This document shows positions 26,904 to 36,131 of a stretch of 64,000 nucleotides of DNA, in pieces. The DNA comes from Actinomycetota bacterium. Its GTDB lineage: Bacteria > Actinomycetota > Geothermincolia > Geothermincolales > RBG-13-55-18. A program made the translations under genes and the position numbers. The first letter of the stretch is position 1. The number at the start of each line of letters is the position of its first letter. The stretch is taken from NCBI GenBank assembly GCA_014360655.1, contig JACIXC010000009.1, forward strand, positions 1 through 64,000. Direction: 5' to 3'. The notes below the pieces were generated by a model. That model was not told where the DNA came from and did not search any database. It worked only from the letters and a program-made list of their open reading frames with translations.

Positions 26904-28202
26904 GTGGACATACTATTCCTGTGCAAGACGTTGCCCCACGAAAAGGTCATCGGGGGCCCCATCCTGGTGTACAACCGCGTGCGCCTACTCTCACGCCGCC
27001 ATCGCGTGTCCCTGCTCTGCTTCGTGTCCGAAGAGGAGCGTGCGTACGAGGACACCGTGGCGCGCTTCTGCCTCGATTACCGCGGCGTTCCCATGCCGGG
27101 CCCGCGCCCCGCCTGGCGCAAGGCGCGGGACTTCCTCTTCTCGCCAGTTCCCATATATTTCCTGAACGCCTATTCGCCGGACATGTACGCAGCGCTGCGC
27201 GAGATGGCGCAGCGGCATCGCTACGACGTGGTGGTCTCCGAGTATTCCGCCGTGGCGCAATACCTCTTCCGTAACCCGGACCTCGCGGGCGTGAAGCGGG
27301 TGATGTCCGTGCACGAATGTTACTACCTGGCGCGGCGCAAGGCCTGGCGGGTGCAGAGGTTCTCCCGCGAGGGGCTATCCGCCCTCTTCAACCTGAAGGG
27401 GCTGCGGAGGTTCGAGTTCGCCATGTACGCCGACGCCGACCTCGTGCTGACCCTGACCCCCGAGGGGAAGCAGGAACTGCTGGACATCCGCCCGGACCTC
27501 AGGATAGAGGTGGTCCCGCACGGCGTGGACGTGGAGCGTTTCTGCCCCTCCGGGGAATGCGAGCGCGAGCAGGCGGTCATGTTCCTCGGGAATTACCCCC
27601 ACGACCCCAACCGTGACGCCGTGCTCTGGTTCCACGAGAGGATATGGCCGCTGGTGAAGGAGAAATTGCCGGGCGCACGTTTCTACGTGGTGGGGAAGGA
27701 TCCCACGCCGGATCTCCTGGAGCTGGCGCGGCGCGACCCCTCGGTGGTGGTCACGGGCACGGTTGACGACGTGCGCCCTTACTTTGAGCGGAGCAAGGTC
27801 TTCGTGAACCCCGTGCGCATCGGGGGCGGATTCCGGGGCAAACTACTGGAGGCCATGTCCATGGGCCTGCCCATAGTGACCACGTCCCTGGGAGCGGAGG
27901 GCGTGGAGGCGAGGGAGGGCGCGGACATGTTCGTCACCGACACGCCGGAGGAGTTCGCCGCCGCCGTGGTGCGCCTGCTGTGCGACGACGGACTGTGCGA
28001 GATGCTGGGGGAGAGCGCCCGCCGCCTGGCGGAGGAGCGCTTCTCCTGGGAGAAGGGGGTGGAACGGTTGGAGCGGGTGCTGCTGGACCTGGTTGAAGGG
28101 GGCCGCCAGACAACGGGGGACCCTTTATCGTCGGAAACCATCGCCGTGACGGCCGGGATCGGCAAACGAAAGGTATCGGGATCCAGGAAAGGCTGCCGGT
28201 GA
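26904..28202 (+). CDS. Glycosyltransferase family 4 (GT-B)
   Basis: A 432-residue cytoplasmic glycosyltransferase. The N-terminal acceptor domain begins VDILFLCKTLPHEKVIGGP. The donor domain has VVPHGVDVERF, MFLGNYPHDPNRDA, VVVTGTVDDVRPYF and the GT4 signature FRGKLLEAMSMGLPIVTTSLGAEGVEA. GTG at 26904 is preferred, with AGGAG eight bases upstream, over an ATG at 26817. It resembles transferases of sugar chains on lipids or surface glycans. It is monocistronic with an acidic or basic tail that is not conserved. Confidence 0.87.
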   Translation: MDILFLCKTLPHEKVIGGPILVYNRVRLLSRRHRVSLLCFVSEEERAYEDTVARFCLDYRGVPMPGPRPAWRKARDFLFSPVPIYFLNAYSPDMYAALREMAQRHRYDVVVSEYSAVAQYLFRNPDLAGVKRVMSVHECYYLARRKAWRVQRFSREGLSALFNLKGLRRFEFAMYADADLVLTLTPEGKQELLDIRPDLRIEVVPHGVDVERFCPSGECEREQAVMFLGNYPHDPNRDAVLWFHERIWPLVKEKLPGARFYVVGKDPTPDLLELARRDPSVVVTGTVDDVRPYFERSKVFVNPVRIGGGFRGKLLEAMSMGLPIVTTSLGAEGVEAREGADMFVTDTPEEFAAAVVRLLCDDGLCEMLGESARRLAEERFSWEKGVERLERVLLDLVEGGRQTTGDPLSSETIAVTAGIGKRKVSGSRKGCR

Positions 28203-28294
28203 CGGGCCTCTCTTCTCGAACCGCCAGCCATCGGACGACACGGGCAATGACGGCAGACCGGGCGAGTAGCAACGCGGTGAACCGGCGCACTTTC

Positions 28295-28324
28295 TTGACA
28301 GTCCAAGGCCCTCGCCGTTATCAT
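28295..28324 (+). promoter_or_regulatory. Promoter upstream of the RND exporter
   Basis: TTGACA (28295-28300), an 18-base spacer and TATCAT (28319-28324) form a near-consensus promoter. The exporter starts about 340 bases downstream, leaving an unusually long leader with no known riboswitch motif that I recognise. Confidence 0.6.
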
Positions 28325-28548
28325 GGCCCCATAATTATTTGATAAAGGTAAAGATTGAATAATGCAAGGATAATCGGTGAAAGGCCGGCGCCGTTGCCGC
28401 GCGCAGCATCCCGTGCCGGGTGCCACCAGGGGGGCGCCTGGAGATGGTGCGGTAGGGTGAGTGTTGATGTCGTCCACGGGCGGTAGATAGAGACCGGGTG
28501 TCCGCCGGGATGATGCGTATTCCCGGATGAGTGGCTCCTAAGGGAGCA

Positions 28549-28680
28549 GTGAGCGCGGAAGATGCGGAGGCGGCGCAGGGTTCGCCGGTGGAGCCACCCG
28601 CGGCGATGCGCGAGGACGGAGAAGGCGATGAAAGGGAGACAGGCGGTAACATGACGACGACAGGGAGATGCCCATGCTGA
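28549..28680 (+). CDS. Possible 43-residue acidic peptide
   Basis: GTG at 28549, close behind AAGGGAG, opens a frame encoding an acidic, low-complexity peptide ending GRCPC. Its TGA (28678-28680) overlaps the exporter start by seven bases, so it could couple translation to the exporter. It has no recognised domain and the ribosome-site spacing is short (three bases). It may only be leader sequence. Confidence 0.2.
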   Translation: MSAEDAEAAQGSPVEPPAAMREDGEGDERETGGNMTTTGRCPC

Positions 28681-31166
28681 AGATCTTCACCTTTCTCGCT
28701 GCCCAGTCGGAGAAACGGCCCTGGCTGGTGGTGCTGGTGATCGCGCTGATCACCGCCTTCCTGCTGGCTGGCCTCCCGCGCCTGCAGACCGAGCTCAGCC
28801 AGGAGGCCATGATGCCCCAGGGCTACGAGTCCATACAAGCCCTTAACGATGTCAACGATATCTTCGGCGGCGTGTCCTACGAGACCGTGCTGGTGACCGC
28901 GGAGGACGTCACCGACCCCGAGATGGTGAGGGCGTTGTGGGGGATAAGTCCCGAGGCAATGGTGGAGGCGGGTTTCAAGGAAGGAGAGGTCTTGGGCGTC
29001 GAGACCTACCTCGATTTCCTGAAGTACCAGCTGCCGGAGATGTTGAAGGCGGCGGGAATGGAGATGCCCGTCGATCTTGCCTCCGTAGACGACGCCGTCA
29101 TCGAGCAGTTCATGGCCTTCTACCTCGACCCGGACCCGGACTCCCCCCTCCTTGACATGATGGCGGGCTTCGCCGGCACAAGCCTCTCCCCCGAGATGAA
29201 GTCCCGGTTCGTCGAGGTCTTCAAAGCCAACAGCGAACACGTCAAGGACGCTTCGGTCAGGGGGGAGGACGGCGCCTACACCGCCACCCTGGTAAGATTC
29301 CAGGTCAACCCGGACCTCAGCGAGAAGGACCAGGTCAACCTGGGGAAACGCTTCAAGGATTACCTCCCCCGGCAGTTCGAGGGCGTCGAGGGAGCGCGTA
29401 TCTATGTGTATGGCAACGCCTCCATGCAGATGGAGGCCGAGGAGTTCATGCAGAAGGAGACGAGGAAGCTGATGACCATCGCGCTCCTCTTCATCATGCT
29501 CATCCTCTACCTCACCTTCCGGCGCGTCTCCGACATCGGGCTCCCCCTCCTGATCATCCTCGTCGCCATCTTCTGGCTAGTCGGGCTCATGGGATGGGTG
29601 GGCATCACCTACAGCACCATGAGCGTGGCCATCATGCCCCTCATGATGGGCATAAACATCGCCTACGTGATCCACATCCTCAGCCGCTATTACGAGGAGA
29701 GGGAGGAGGGCCTGGACGTGGACCTCTCCGCCACCACCTCCATCAAGACGGTGGGGATAGCGGTGTTCCTCACCGCCATCACCACCGTGTTCGGCTTCTC
29801 CTCATTCATGATCACCGACATACCGCCCATGCGGGACTTCGGCCTGCTGTGCATGCTGGGCATCGCCTTCAGCTTTTTCCTCTCCCTCACCCTGCTCCCG
29901 GCCATCGTGGTCATCAGGGACCGCCGCAAGGGGGAGGAGAAGCTGGACGCGCACCTGGAGAAGATGCGCTCGCGGCGCCGCGATGCCCGTTACGGCATGT
30001 TCATCGACCGCATGCTGGTGAGGATGGCCATGGTGGCGGAGCGCCATCACTGGGCGGTGGCGGTGACGACCCTGGCCCTGCTGGCCGTCGCGCTCTTCTC
30101 ACTCTTCAACGTGGAGACGGGGGCGGACATGAGGAAGATGATGCCCAGGGACATGCCCAGCATGGCGGCGCACGACGAGATAACGGAGATCTTCGGGCCC
30201 CAGCAGAGCGACATCATCCTGGTGGAGGCTCCCGCAGGAAGTAATATCTACCAACCGGAGAACCTCGCCGCCCTGCTGGAAATGGAGGATGCCATCGTCC
30301 GGGACGCTCGCAATGATCCCGGGAACAAAAACTTCTTCAGCCGCGAGGGCGTCAGCTCCATCGCCGACTACATCCTCGCGGAGACGCCTGACAGCAGGCT
30401 TCCCGAGACGTTGCAGGGCGTGGAGGAGATCGTCGCCAGGCTCAAGCAGCGCATGCCCCTGGGCTCGCTGGTGAAGGAGGAGGGTGCGGAAAGCGCGGGG
30501 GTGGCCACCACCGCCATGGTGATGCTGAAATCCGGTTTCTCGGAGAAAGAGGACGAGTTCATCGTGAAGCGGGATATCATGCGGGAGCACGCCGCGGTCG
30601 CGAGCGCGCAGACGGGCCTGCGCCTGCGCGCCACGGGCATCACCGTGCTCATCGCCGACCTGCTGGACAACATCGTCCCCACCCAGATCAAGACCTCGGG
30701 CCTGGCCCTGCTTCTCTGCATGCTCGTGCTCATAGCGGTCTTCAGGTCCTTGGCCTACGGTATCGTCACCCTGGTGGTGGTGGTGTGCGGGGTCATAGCG
30801 GAGCTGATCTTCCTGTACGTCATCGGCTGGCCCCTGGACATCATGACGGTGATGGTGGCTTCGCTGGTCATAGGGGCGGGCATCGACTTCGGCATCCACG
30901 TCACCCACCGTTTCCGCGAGGAGCTGCACGCGAGCCGGCTCTCCCTGGAGGATGCCGTCAGGGAGACGGTGAAGAACGTGGGCCGGGCGCTGGTCGCCGC
31001 CGCCCTCACCACCGCGGGCGTCTTCGCTATCCTCGGCTTCTCTAACATGGGGATCCTGCAGAGGTTCGGCTGGACCACCACCGTGGGGCTCACGGGAGCC
31101 CTCTTCGGGGCCATCCTGGTGCTCCCCAGCATGCTGGCCATCGTCGCCAAGCGGCGCAGGGACTGA
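28674..31166 (+). CDS. RND/MMPL family transporter (HAE3-like)
   Basis: An 830-residue inner-membrane exporter. The first helix (WLVVLVIALITAFLLAGLP) is followed by a large extracytoplasmic loop, then five or six helices (LMTIALLFIMLILYL..LTLLPAIVVI), and the pattern repeats in the second half (TLALLAVALFSLF..LVLPSMLAIVA). The repeats GINIAYVIHILSRYYEE and GAGIDFGIHVTHRFREE are the paired TM4 segments that carry proton-relay residues. It matches the HAE3/COG1033 group thought to move hydrophobic molecules such as hopanoids. GGGAG is six bases before the ATG at 28674, preferred over 28668. Confidence 0.88.
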   Translation: MLKIFTFLAAQSEKRPWLVVLVIALITAFLLAGLPRLQTELSQEAMMPQGYESIQALNDVNDIFGGVSYETVLVTAEDVTDPEMVRALWGISPEAMVEAGFKEGEVLGVETYLDFLKYQLPEMLKAAGMEMPVDLASVDDAVIEQFMAFYLDPDPDSPLLDMMAGFAGTSLSPEMKSRFVEVFKANSEHVKDASVRGEDGAYTATLVRFQVNPDLSEKDQVNLGKRFKDYLPRQFEGVEGARIYVYGNASMQMEAEEFMQKETRKLMTIALLFIMLILYLTFRRVSDIGLPLLIILVAIFWLVGLMGWVGITYSTMSVAIMPLMMGINIAYVIHILSRYYEEREEGLDVDLSATTSIKTVGIAVFLTAITTVFGFSSFMITDIPPMRDFGLLCMLGIAFSFFLSLTLLPAIVVIRDRRKGEEKLDAHLEKMRSRRRDARYGMFIDRMLVRMAMVAERHHWAVAVTTLALLAVALFSLFNVETGADMRKMMPRDMPSMAAHDEITEIFGPQQSDIILVEAPAGSNIYQPENLAALLEMEDAIVRDARNDPGNKNFFSREGVSSIADYILAETPDSRLPETLQGVEEIVARLKQRMPLGSLVKEEGAESAGVATTAMVMLKSGFSEKEDEFIVKRDIMREHAAVASAQTGLRLRATGITVLIADLLDNIVPTQIKTSGLALLLCMLVLIAVFRSLAYGIVTLVVVVCGVIAELIFLYVIGWPLDIMTVMVASLVIGAGIDFGIHVTHRFREELHASRLSLEDAVRETVKNVGRALVAAALTTAGVFAILGFSNMGILQRFGWTTTVGLTGALFGAILVLPSMLAIVAKRRRD

Positions 31167-31245
31167 TCCCGGACAGGGCTGTGCGTTATTGCCGCATCCC
31201 CGCGTGGCCCCTTGCGTGTCCCTGCTGACGCTCCTGGAGCAGGCC

Positions 31246-32055
31246 TCATCGCAGGTCCTCGCGGAGGACCTCCAGCACGTAGGCCAGGAACTCCGGCCCG
31301 TAGCCCTGCTCGGCGTGGCCGAAGGGGCGGAAGGTCTTCAGGCGGCAGTGGTCACCGGCGGCCTTTTGCAGCTCGTAGGCCTGTTCCACCTCGAAGACGT
31401 AGTCGTCCTCTCCGTGGATGATGGTCAGGGGCTGGGGAGCGACCAGGTGCGCCACCTGGGCCGGCGTTTCCTGTTTTTTCCATGAAGCGTCCACCTTGAC
31501 CCCGTAGCGAGCGCCCGCGATCGCCCTGCCCACGGGGTTGCCCATGAGGGCGCGGATGAGCCTGGCGCCCGGCGCCCGGCAGGTGCGCAGGTCCGCGGGC
31601 GCGCTCACCACGATGGCGGAATCCAGCCCCCGGTAGAGGGCGGCGTACCTGATGACCACCACCCCGCCCATGGAGAAACCCAGCGCCGCCAGGGCTTCGT
31701 TGCCGTCCTCGCGGGCCATCTCCACCACCGCCTTGAGGTCCAGCACCTCCCGGTATCCGAAGGTGGAGCGTCCCGGGGAGAGGCCGTGGCCACGGAAGTC
31801 GAAGGTGTACACGGTATATTCAAGGGACAGGTCCTGGGCCAAGGCCACGAAGTCGCGGATGTTCTTGTTCCCCCCGAAGCCGTGGCAGAGCACCACGCCT
31901 CGCCCGGGAGGTCGGCCCAGGCGCAGGGTGTCCAGGTAGGCACCGTCCTCGCTCTGCACCACACGCCGCAGGGTGGGCACGGTGTAGGCGGCGAACATCA
32001 CACCCCGGGGCAGGTCCCGGTTCACCTCGGTATCCATACCCTTGTCCATACCCAT
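31246..32055 (-). CDS. Alpha/beta hydrolase
   Basis: A 269-residue serine hydrolase. VVLCHGFGGNK supplies the oxyanion hole, GFSMGG carries the nucleophilic serine, HGEDDYVFEVE the acid, and FGHAEQG the histidine. There is no signal peptide. TATAAT stands directly before the first ATG on the minus strand, so transcription should begin at about the third codon (second ATG). This suggests a leaderless mRNA, and no ribosome site is seen. Substrate unknown. Confidence 0.85.
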   Translation of the reverse strand: MGMDKGMDTEVNRDLPRGVMFAAYTVPTLRRVVQSEDGAYLDTLRLGRPPGRGVVLCHGFGGNKNIRDFVALAQDLSLEYTVYTFDFRGHGLSPGRSTFGYREVLDLKAVVEMAREDGNEALAALGFSMGGVVVIRYAALYRGLDSAIVVSAPADLRTCRAPGARLIRALMGNPVGRAIAGARYGVKVDASWKKQETPAQVAHLVAPQPLTIIHGEDDYVFEVEQAYELQKAAGDHCRLKTFRPFGHAEQGYGPEFLAYVLEVLREDLR

Positions 32056-32249
32056 ATTATATGAGGTCTACAGGAGATCGACCCGCGGGATAGCGCGGCA
32101 TTACCATGCACCACGACACATTCATTTTTTTCCTTTCGCGCCCGATATTCTTTAACGGACCAAGGCCAGGGGAATTTCCGCGTCTGTCGGCGGGAAGACT
32201 TTCCGGGCGGCGCCCGGACGGCAGGCGGCGAGGGCAAGGAGCAAGAGCA

Positions 32250-32930
32250 TTGAGCGGTAAGGCGGAGGACGAGGTCCGGGACAGCGAGATGCCGCGACCG
32301 GGCCTGTTGGCCAGGCTGCACGGGGAATGGATAGAGGTCCTGGCCGCCATACTACTGGCGCTGGCAACGGTGACCTCGGCCTGGAGCGCTTACCAGGCCG
32401 CCCGCTGGAGAAGCCAGGAGTCCATGGCTTTCAGCCAGGCCAACGCCGCAAGGGTGCACGCGGCCGAGGCGGATGATCTCGCGGACACGGAGATGGATAT
32501 CGACGTCGAGATGTTTCTCGATTACCTGAAGGCCTTGCGGGCGGGGGAGGCGGAGACGGTCCGACTCTACGAGGAACACCTCTTCCGCGAGGAGTTGAAA
32601 CGCGCCGTCCAGGCCTGGAAAGCCACCGATCCCCTGAACAACCCGGATGCGCCCACGAACCCCTTCATGATGCCGGAATACGGGAACGCGAACCGCGAGG
32701 AGGCACGCAGGCTGGAGGGTGAGGCACGGGCCAGGACAGAGGAGGCACAGGAGGCTATCCGTAATTCCGATTTCTACGTCCTGCTCACGGTGCTTTTCGC
32801 CGCCGTGCTCTTCTTCGCCGGCATCTGCACCAAGCTGAAGGCCGAGGGCTTGAGAATCACCGTTTTGTTCATGGGAATCGCCCTTTTCCTGGGCACTCTT
32901 ATCGTCATGTGCCTCCAACCCGTACAGTGA
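32250..32930 (+). CDS. Membrane protein with three predicted helices
   Basis: A 226-residue protein of unknown family. One helix lies at about residues 27-45 (VLAAILLALATVTSAWSAY). An acidic, helical coiled region of roughly 100 residues follows, then two helices near the end (FYVLLTVLFAAVLFFAGICT and ITVLFMGIALFLGTLIVMC). Similar small proteins annotated as DUF4337-like occur in many phyla. TTG at 32250 is chosen because AAGGAG lies eight bases upstream; earlier in-frame sequence is low quality. No operon partner. Confidence 0.65.
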   Translation: MSGKAEDEVRDSEMPRPGLLARLHGEWIEVLAAILLALATVTSAWSAYQAARWRSQESMAFSQANAARVHAAEADDLADTEMDIDVEMFLDYLKALRAGEAETVRLYEEHLFREELKRAVQAWKATDPLNNPDAPTNPFMMPEYGNANREEARRLEGEARARTEEAQEAIRNSDFYVLLTVLFAAVLFFAGICTKLKAEGLRITVLFMGIALFLGTLIVMCLQPVQ

Positions 32931-33139
32931 CCGCTCAGATTTCGGGATGGTGGCCGGACCCCTGCGCGTGAACGGTTTGCCCCGGCGTGGCGCCGGCCGT
33001 GCCACGGTATCGTGCCGTTTTAGTGGATGCCGTATCGCTTCGGTAGGCGGTTTTAGGGATTGCTCTTGTAGGGAGGGCGCACGGTATGAAAGAATATCCC
33101 TGGTCCGCCCGCCGGGCGGCTCAAGGAGGCGATAAACGT

Positions 33140-33787
33140 ATGCTGGTCGATCTGCACGTCCACACGATATCCTCGCCATGCTCCCACATAGACCCCAGGG
33201 GGCTCATCGTGGTCGCCAGGAAGATAGGGCTGGACGCGGTGTGCGTCACCGAGCACGAGGAGATGGAAGGGGCCGAGGAGGCCTGGCGGCTGGGTAGGGA
33301 GATGGGCTTTCCCGTGCTGCGGGGGGTGGAGGTGTACACCGAGTTCGGGGACATGCTGGTTTTCGGCCTCTTCCGCTCCCGCTTCCCCTGGCAGACGCCC
33401 TTCGAGGAACTCTGGCGCATGGTCAGGGAGGCGGGAGGGATAATCATCCCCGCGCATCCCTGTCGCAGCGACCGCGGTTTTCACGAGAGGATGGGACGGG
33501 AGAAGGCGGAATACCTCCTGCGCAGCATCGACGCCCTGGAGGTCAAGAACGGCGGGAACACAGAGGAGGCCAACCTGCTCGCCGGGGAGATCGCCTCCCG
33601 CTACGGCCTGCCCGGCGTGGGAGGGAGCGACGCGCATTTCCCCATGCAGGTGGGACGATGCCTCACCGTCTTCGAGCGCGATATCGAGGACGAGGAAGAC
33701 CTGGTGCGCGAGATAAGGGCGGGGAGGTGTCGCGCCGCATACGCCGGCGAGGTGGAGGAAGTGAACCTCTCCCGCGCGTGGAGGTAG
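33140..33787 (+). CDS. PHP domain phosphoesterase-like protein, copy 1
   Basis: A 215-residue PHP-superfamily protein. The metal-site motifs are DLHVHT near residue 4, VTEHEEM, GVEVYTEFGDMLVF, IIPAHPCR, and the C-terminal GGSDAH. The family hydrolyses phosphate esters using two or three metal ions; relatives act on nucleotides or serve as polymerase proofreading domains. AAGGAGG precedes the ATG at 33140. Its stop is two bases before the next PHP gene, so they form a duplicated pair. Substrate unknown. Confidence 0.85.
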   Translation: MLVDLHVHTISSPCSHIDPRGLIVVARKIGLDAVCVTEHEEMEGAEEAWRLGREMGFPVLRGVEVYTEFGDMLVFGLFRSRFPWQTPFEELWRMVREAGGIIIPAHPCRSDRGFHERMGREKAEYLLRSIDALEVKNGGNTEEANLLAGEIASRYGLPGVGGSDAHFPMQVGRCLTVFERDIEDEEDLVREIRAGRCRAAYAGEVEEVNLSRAWR

Positions 33788-33789
33788 CC

Positions 33790-34422
33790 GTGATCGTCGA
33801 CCTGCACATCCATACCAACCTGGGCTCCCTCTGTTCCCAACTCGCTCCCGACGAGCTGCTTGAGCGCGTGCGCGAGCTGGGCATCGACGCCATATGCGTC
33901 ACCGACCACCATTCCCACCGCGGCGCGGACAAGATGATAGCCTATGCCGCAGGTAGCGGATATCCCGTCTTCCGTGGCGTGGAGATCTATACCAACTTCG
34001 GGGACATGCTGGTCTTCGGCATGAAGCGGGAAACCAGGTACCACCTTACCACTTTCTGGGAACTGGTGGAGATGGCGGAGGCCGATGGGGCGGTGATCAT
34101 CCCCGCCCATCCCTGCCGGGGGTGGGACCCCAAGCACGGCCACCGCCACGAATTCCCGCGTGAGATAGCGCGGCACGTCGTAGCCCTGGAGACGCATAAC
34201 GGCGCAAACAAGGAACGCAGCAACCGGCAGGCCCAGGAACTCGCCGCGCAATGGGGTGTGCCCGGTACGGGCGGCAGCGATGCCCATGCCGTATGGCAGG
34301 TGGGCAAGTGCGTGACCGTCTTCGAGCGCTGGATAACGAGCGAGGAAGACCTCCTGCGGGAATTGCGGGAGGGCAGGTTCTACGGGGCATATCTCGAGGA
34401 GCTGCGGCGCGAAGCCGGATAA
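33790..34422 (+). CDS. PHP domain phosphoesterase-like protein, copy 2
   Basis: A 210-residue paralogue of the preceding gene with the same motifs: DLHIHTN, VTDHHSH, GVEIYTNFGDMLVFG, IIPAHPCRGW and GGSDAHA. The glycine- and histidine-containing GWDPKHGHRHEF insert differs from copy 1. GTG start at 33790 follows GGAGG, which lies in the end of copy 1, so translation is coupled. The tandem pair may form a heteromer or have divided specificities (inference). Confidence 0.85.
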   Translation: MIVDLHIHTNLGSLCSQLAPDELLERVRELGIDAICVTDHHSHRGADKMIAYAAGSGYPVFRGVEIYTNFGDMLVFGMKRETRYHLTTFWELVEMAEADGAVIIPAHPCRGWDPKHGHRHEFPREIARHVVALETHNGANKERSNRQAQELAAQWGVPGTGGSDAHAVWQVGKCVTVFERWITSEEDLLRELREGRFYGAYLEELRREAG

Positions 34423-34567
34423 GGGTGGGATGGATGACGGGGGGCATCCTGCGGGCCGGCGGTCGGCCGGCGGGCGCACACGGGGAGCTGCGGCGCGAAG
34501 AGGAAAGAAGAGAGGCCGACCGGATGAATGGAAAGCGGGCCGTTTCCGGAGGGCCCCGGAAAACGCG

Positions 34568-35482
34568 TCAGGCTTTCCTCAACCCCGACTTCCGTATGGC
34601 CGCGACGACGTTTTCCGCCCCGCAGGCGTTCATGAAGTGCACGCCCCCCAGGCCCGGCAGTTCCCGCAGGGCGCGCGCCGCATCGGCGGCCATGGACGCG
34701 CCCTCGGCCGCCGGGCGGGCAGACGACGCGAGCCTTTCCAGGACCGATTCCGGGATGCGCACGCCCGGCAGGCTGTCCGCGAGCTTGCGCGCCGTGCGCG
34801 GGTTTCCCAGGACAAGGACTCCCGCCAGCAGGGGACGGCCGCCGAGAAGGTGACGCGCCTCCTCCCACCACGATGCGAAGGCGGCGACGTCGCAGACGGG
34901 CTGCGTGACCAAGAAATCCGCACCGGCTTCCAGTTTTTTCCTTAGCCTTTCCATCTCGTCCGGACCTGCCTGGGGGTCGACGGCGGCGCCGATGAGGAAG
35001 GGGGCGTTTCCCCGCAGGGGGCTCCCGTCCACCAGGCGGCCCTCGTCTCGCATGTCGCGGGCCATGGCGATACACGCGATGCTGTCCAGGCAGCGCACGT
35101 CCTCGGCCTGCGGGCACGACCCCAACGCGGCAGGGTCTCCCCCCAGGATGAGGAGGTTTACTATGCCCAGGGCAGCCGCGCCCAGAAGCTCGCCCTGCAG
35201 GGCAAGGCGGTTGGAGCGGATGCATACCACCTGCAAGACCGGCTCCACTCCCAGCGCGTGGCGGAGGTGAATGCAGGCGGCCAGGCTGCTCATGCGGGGG
35301 CGCGCGCCGGGCGCCTCGGTGACGAAGAGGGCGTCCGTCCAGTCCAGCAGCAACGCGGCTTCACTGTCAAAAGGTTCCAGGTCACTTCCCCGCGGGGGAT
35401 GCAGGTCGCAGGTGACGGCGAAGCGGCCTTCGCGCAGCGCGCTAGCCAGTCGCGAGGATGAGGGGGAGGGGAACCCGTCCAC
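34568..35482 (-). CDS. Methylenetetrahydrofolate reductase-like protein
   Basis: A 304-residue TIM-barrel protein resembling the MTHFR catalytic domain. FAVTCDLHPPRGSD is the N-terminal strand, CIRSNRLALQGELLGAAALGIVNLLILGGD the folate/flavin strand region, and DFLVTQPVCD the late strand. MTHFR reduces methylene- to methyl-tetrahydrofolate with FAD. Here the GTG start follows the upstream gene's stop by nine bases, implying translational coupling. No other one-carbon gene is next to it. Fairly sure of fold, less of reaction. Confidence 0.75.
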   Translation of the reverse strand: MDGFPSPSSSRLASALREGRFAVTCDLHPPRGSDLEPFDSEAALLLDWTDALFVTEAPGARPRMSSLAACIHLRHALGVEPVLQVVCIRSNRLALQGELLGAAALGIVNLLILGGDPAALGSCPQAEDVRCLDSIACIAMARDMRDEGRLVDGSPLRGNAPFLIGAAVDPQAGPDEMERLRKKLEAGADFLVTQPVCDVAAFASWWEEARHLLGGRPLLAGVLVLGNPRTARKLADSLPGVRIPESVLERLASSARPAAEGASMAADAARALRELPGLGGVHFMNACGAENVVAAIRKSGLRKA

Positions 35483-35491
35483 GTCGGCGTT

Positions 35492-35998
35492 TCACTTGAC
35501 CCTGGTGATGCGGAAACGGCAGCGCTCATCCCCGCGGGGGAGGGCTTCCAGGACCTCGATCCTGAAGTCCGCCCCCAGGTGGGAGACCAGCCCCTTGAAC
35601 TCGTGCTGCGAGCAGCTCTCCTCGCAGTTTATCCCTATGTGCTTGAAGTACCAGTCGTACCAGGGATCCCTTCGGATGGTAAGGTACCCGACGTCGCCGT
35701 CCAGCTCCGCGTAGATCTGTTTCAGCTTGGGGAGGTAGGCCAGGGACTCGTTGTTGAGCAGGAGGAGCAGCTTCAATGCGTCCTCCACCGTGGGCTGCAG
35801 GCGGTAGACCCTGACCAGGCGCTTGCCGGCGCTCCATCCCACCCCGTGCATGGCCGCGTTGACCAGTTCCTGCAGCTGCTGCTTGCTCAGGTGGGAACCC
35901 GCGTACTCGGCGATGTCGTTGAAGACGCCCATGAGCGCGGCGTAGAGGGTGCGGTACTTGTCGTCCACGGACATGGCGGGGCAGACGAGCATCTCCAT
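35492..35998 (-). CDS. Unknown protein upstream of MTHFR-like gene
   Basis: A 168-residue soluble protein I do not recognise. It has a helical N-terminal half and a C-terminal half with GINCEESCSQHEF and LPRGDERCRFRI. The cysteine pattern and the DERCRFRI end resemble V4R or ATC-hydrolase-type small-molecule domains, as does the DUF6125 protein at 11943 (weak similarity). AGGAGGTGATC precedes the ATG. It shares an operon with the MTHFR-like gene, so a folate or cofactor role is possible. Confidence 0.6.
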   Translation of the reverse strand: MEMLVCPAMSVDDKYRTLYAALMGVFNDIAEYAGSHLSKQQLQELVNAAMHGVGWSAGKRLVRVYRLQPTVEDALKLLLLLNNESLAYLPKLKQIYAELDGDVGYLTIRRDPWYDWYFKHIGINCEESCSQHEFKGLVSHLGADFRIEVLEALPRGDERCRFRITRVK

Positions 35999-36131
35999 GC
36001 GATCACCTCCTGGAGTCCAATTTTAACACGCTTCAGCCCCAGGGGACCCGGTGATGTGGACGCGGAGGTCGTGCGAAGGTGAAAGCAGGCGTTATACGGG
36101 CCGCGGAGGACGTTTCCTAGAGGAACTTGTT

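Noticed and set aside
28335-29240. A 301-codon minus-strand frame antisense to the start of the RND exporter
   Set aside because: Histidine- and glycine-rich composition with no ribosome site; it mirrors the exporter codons.
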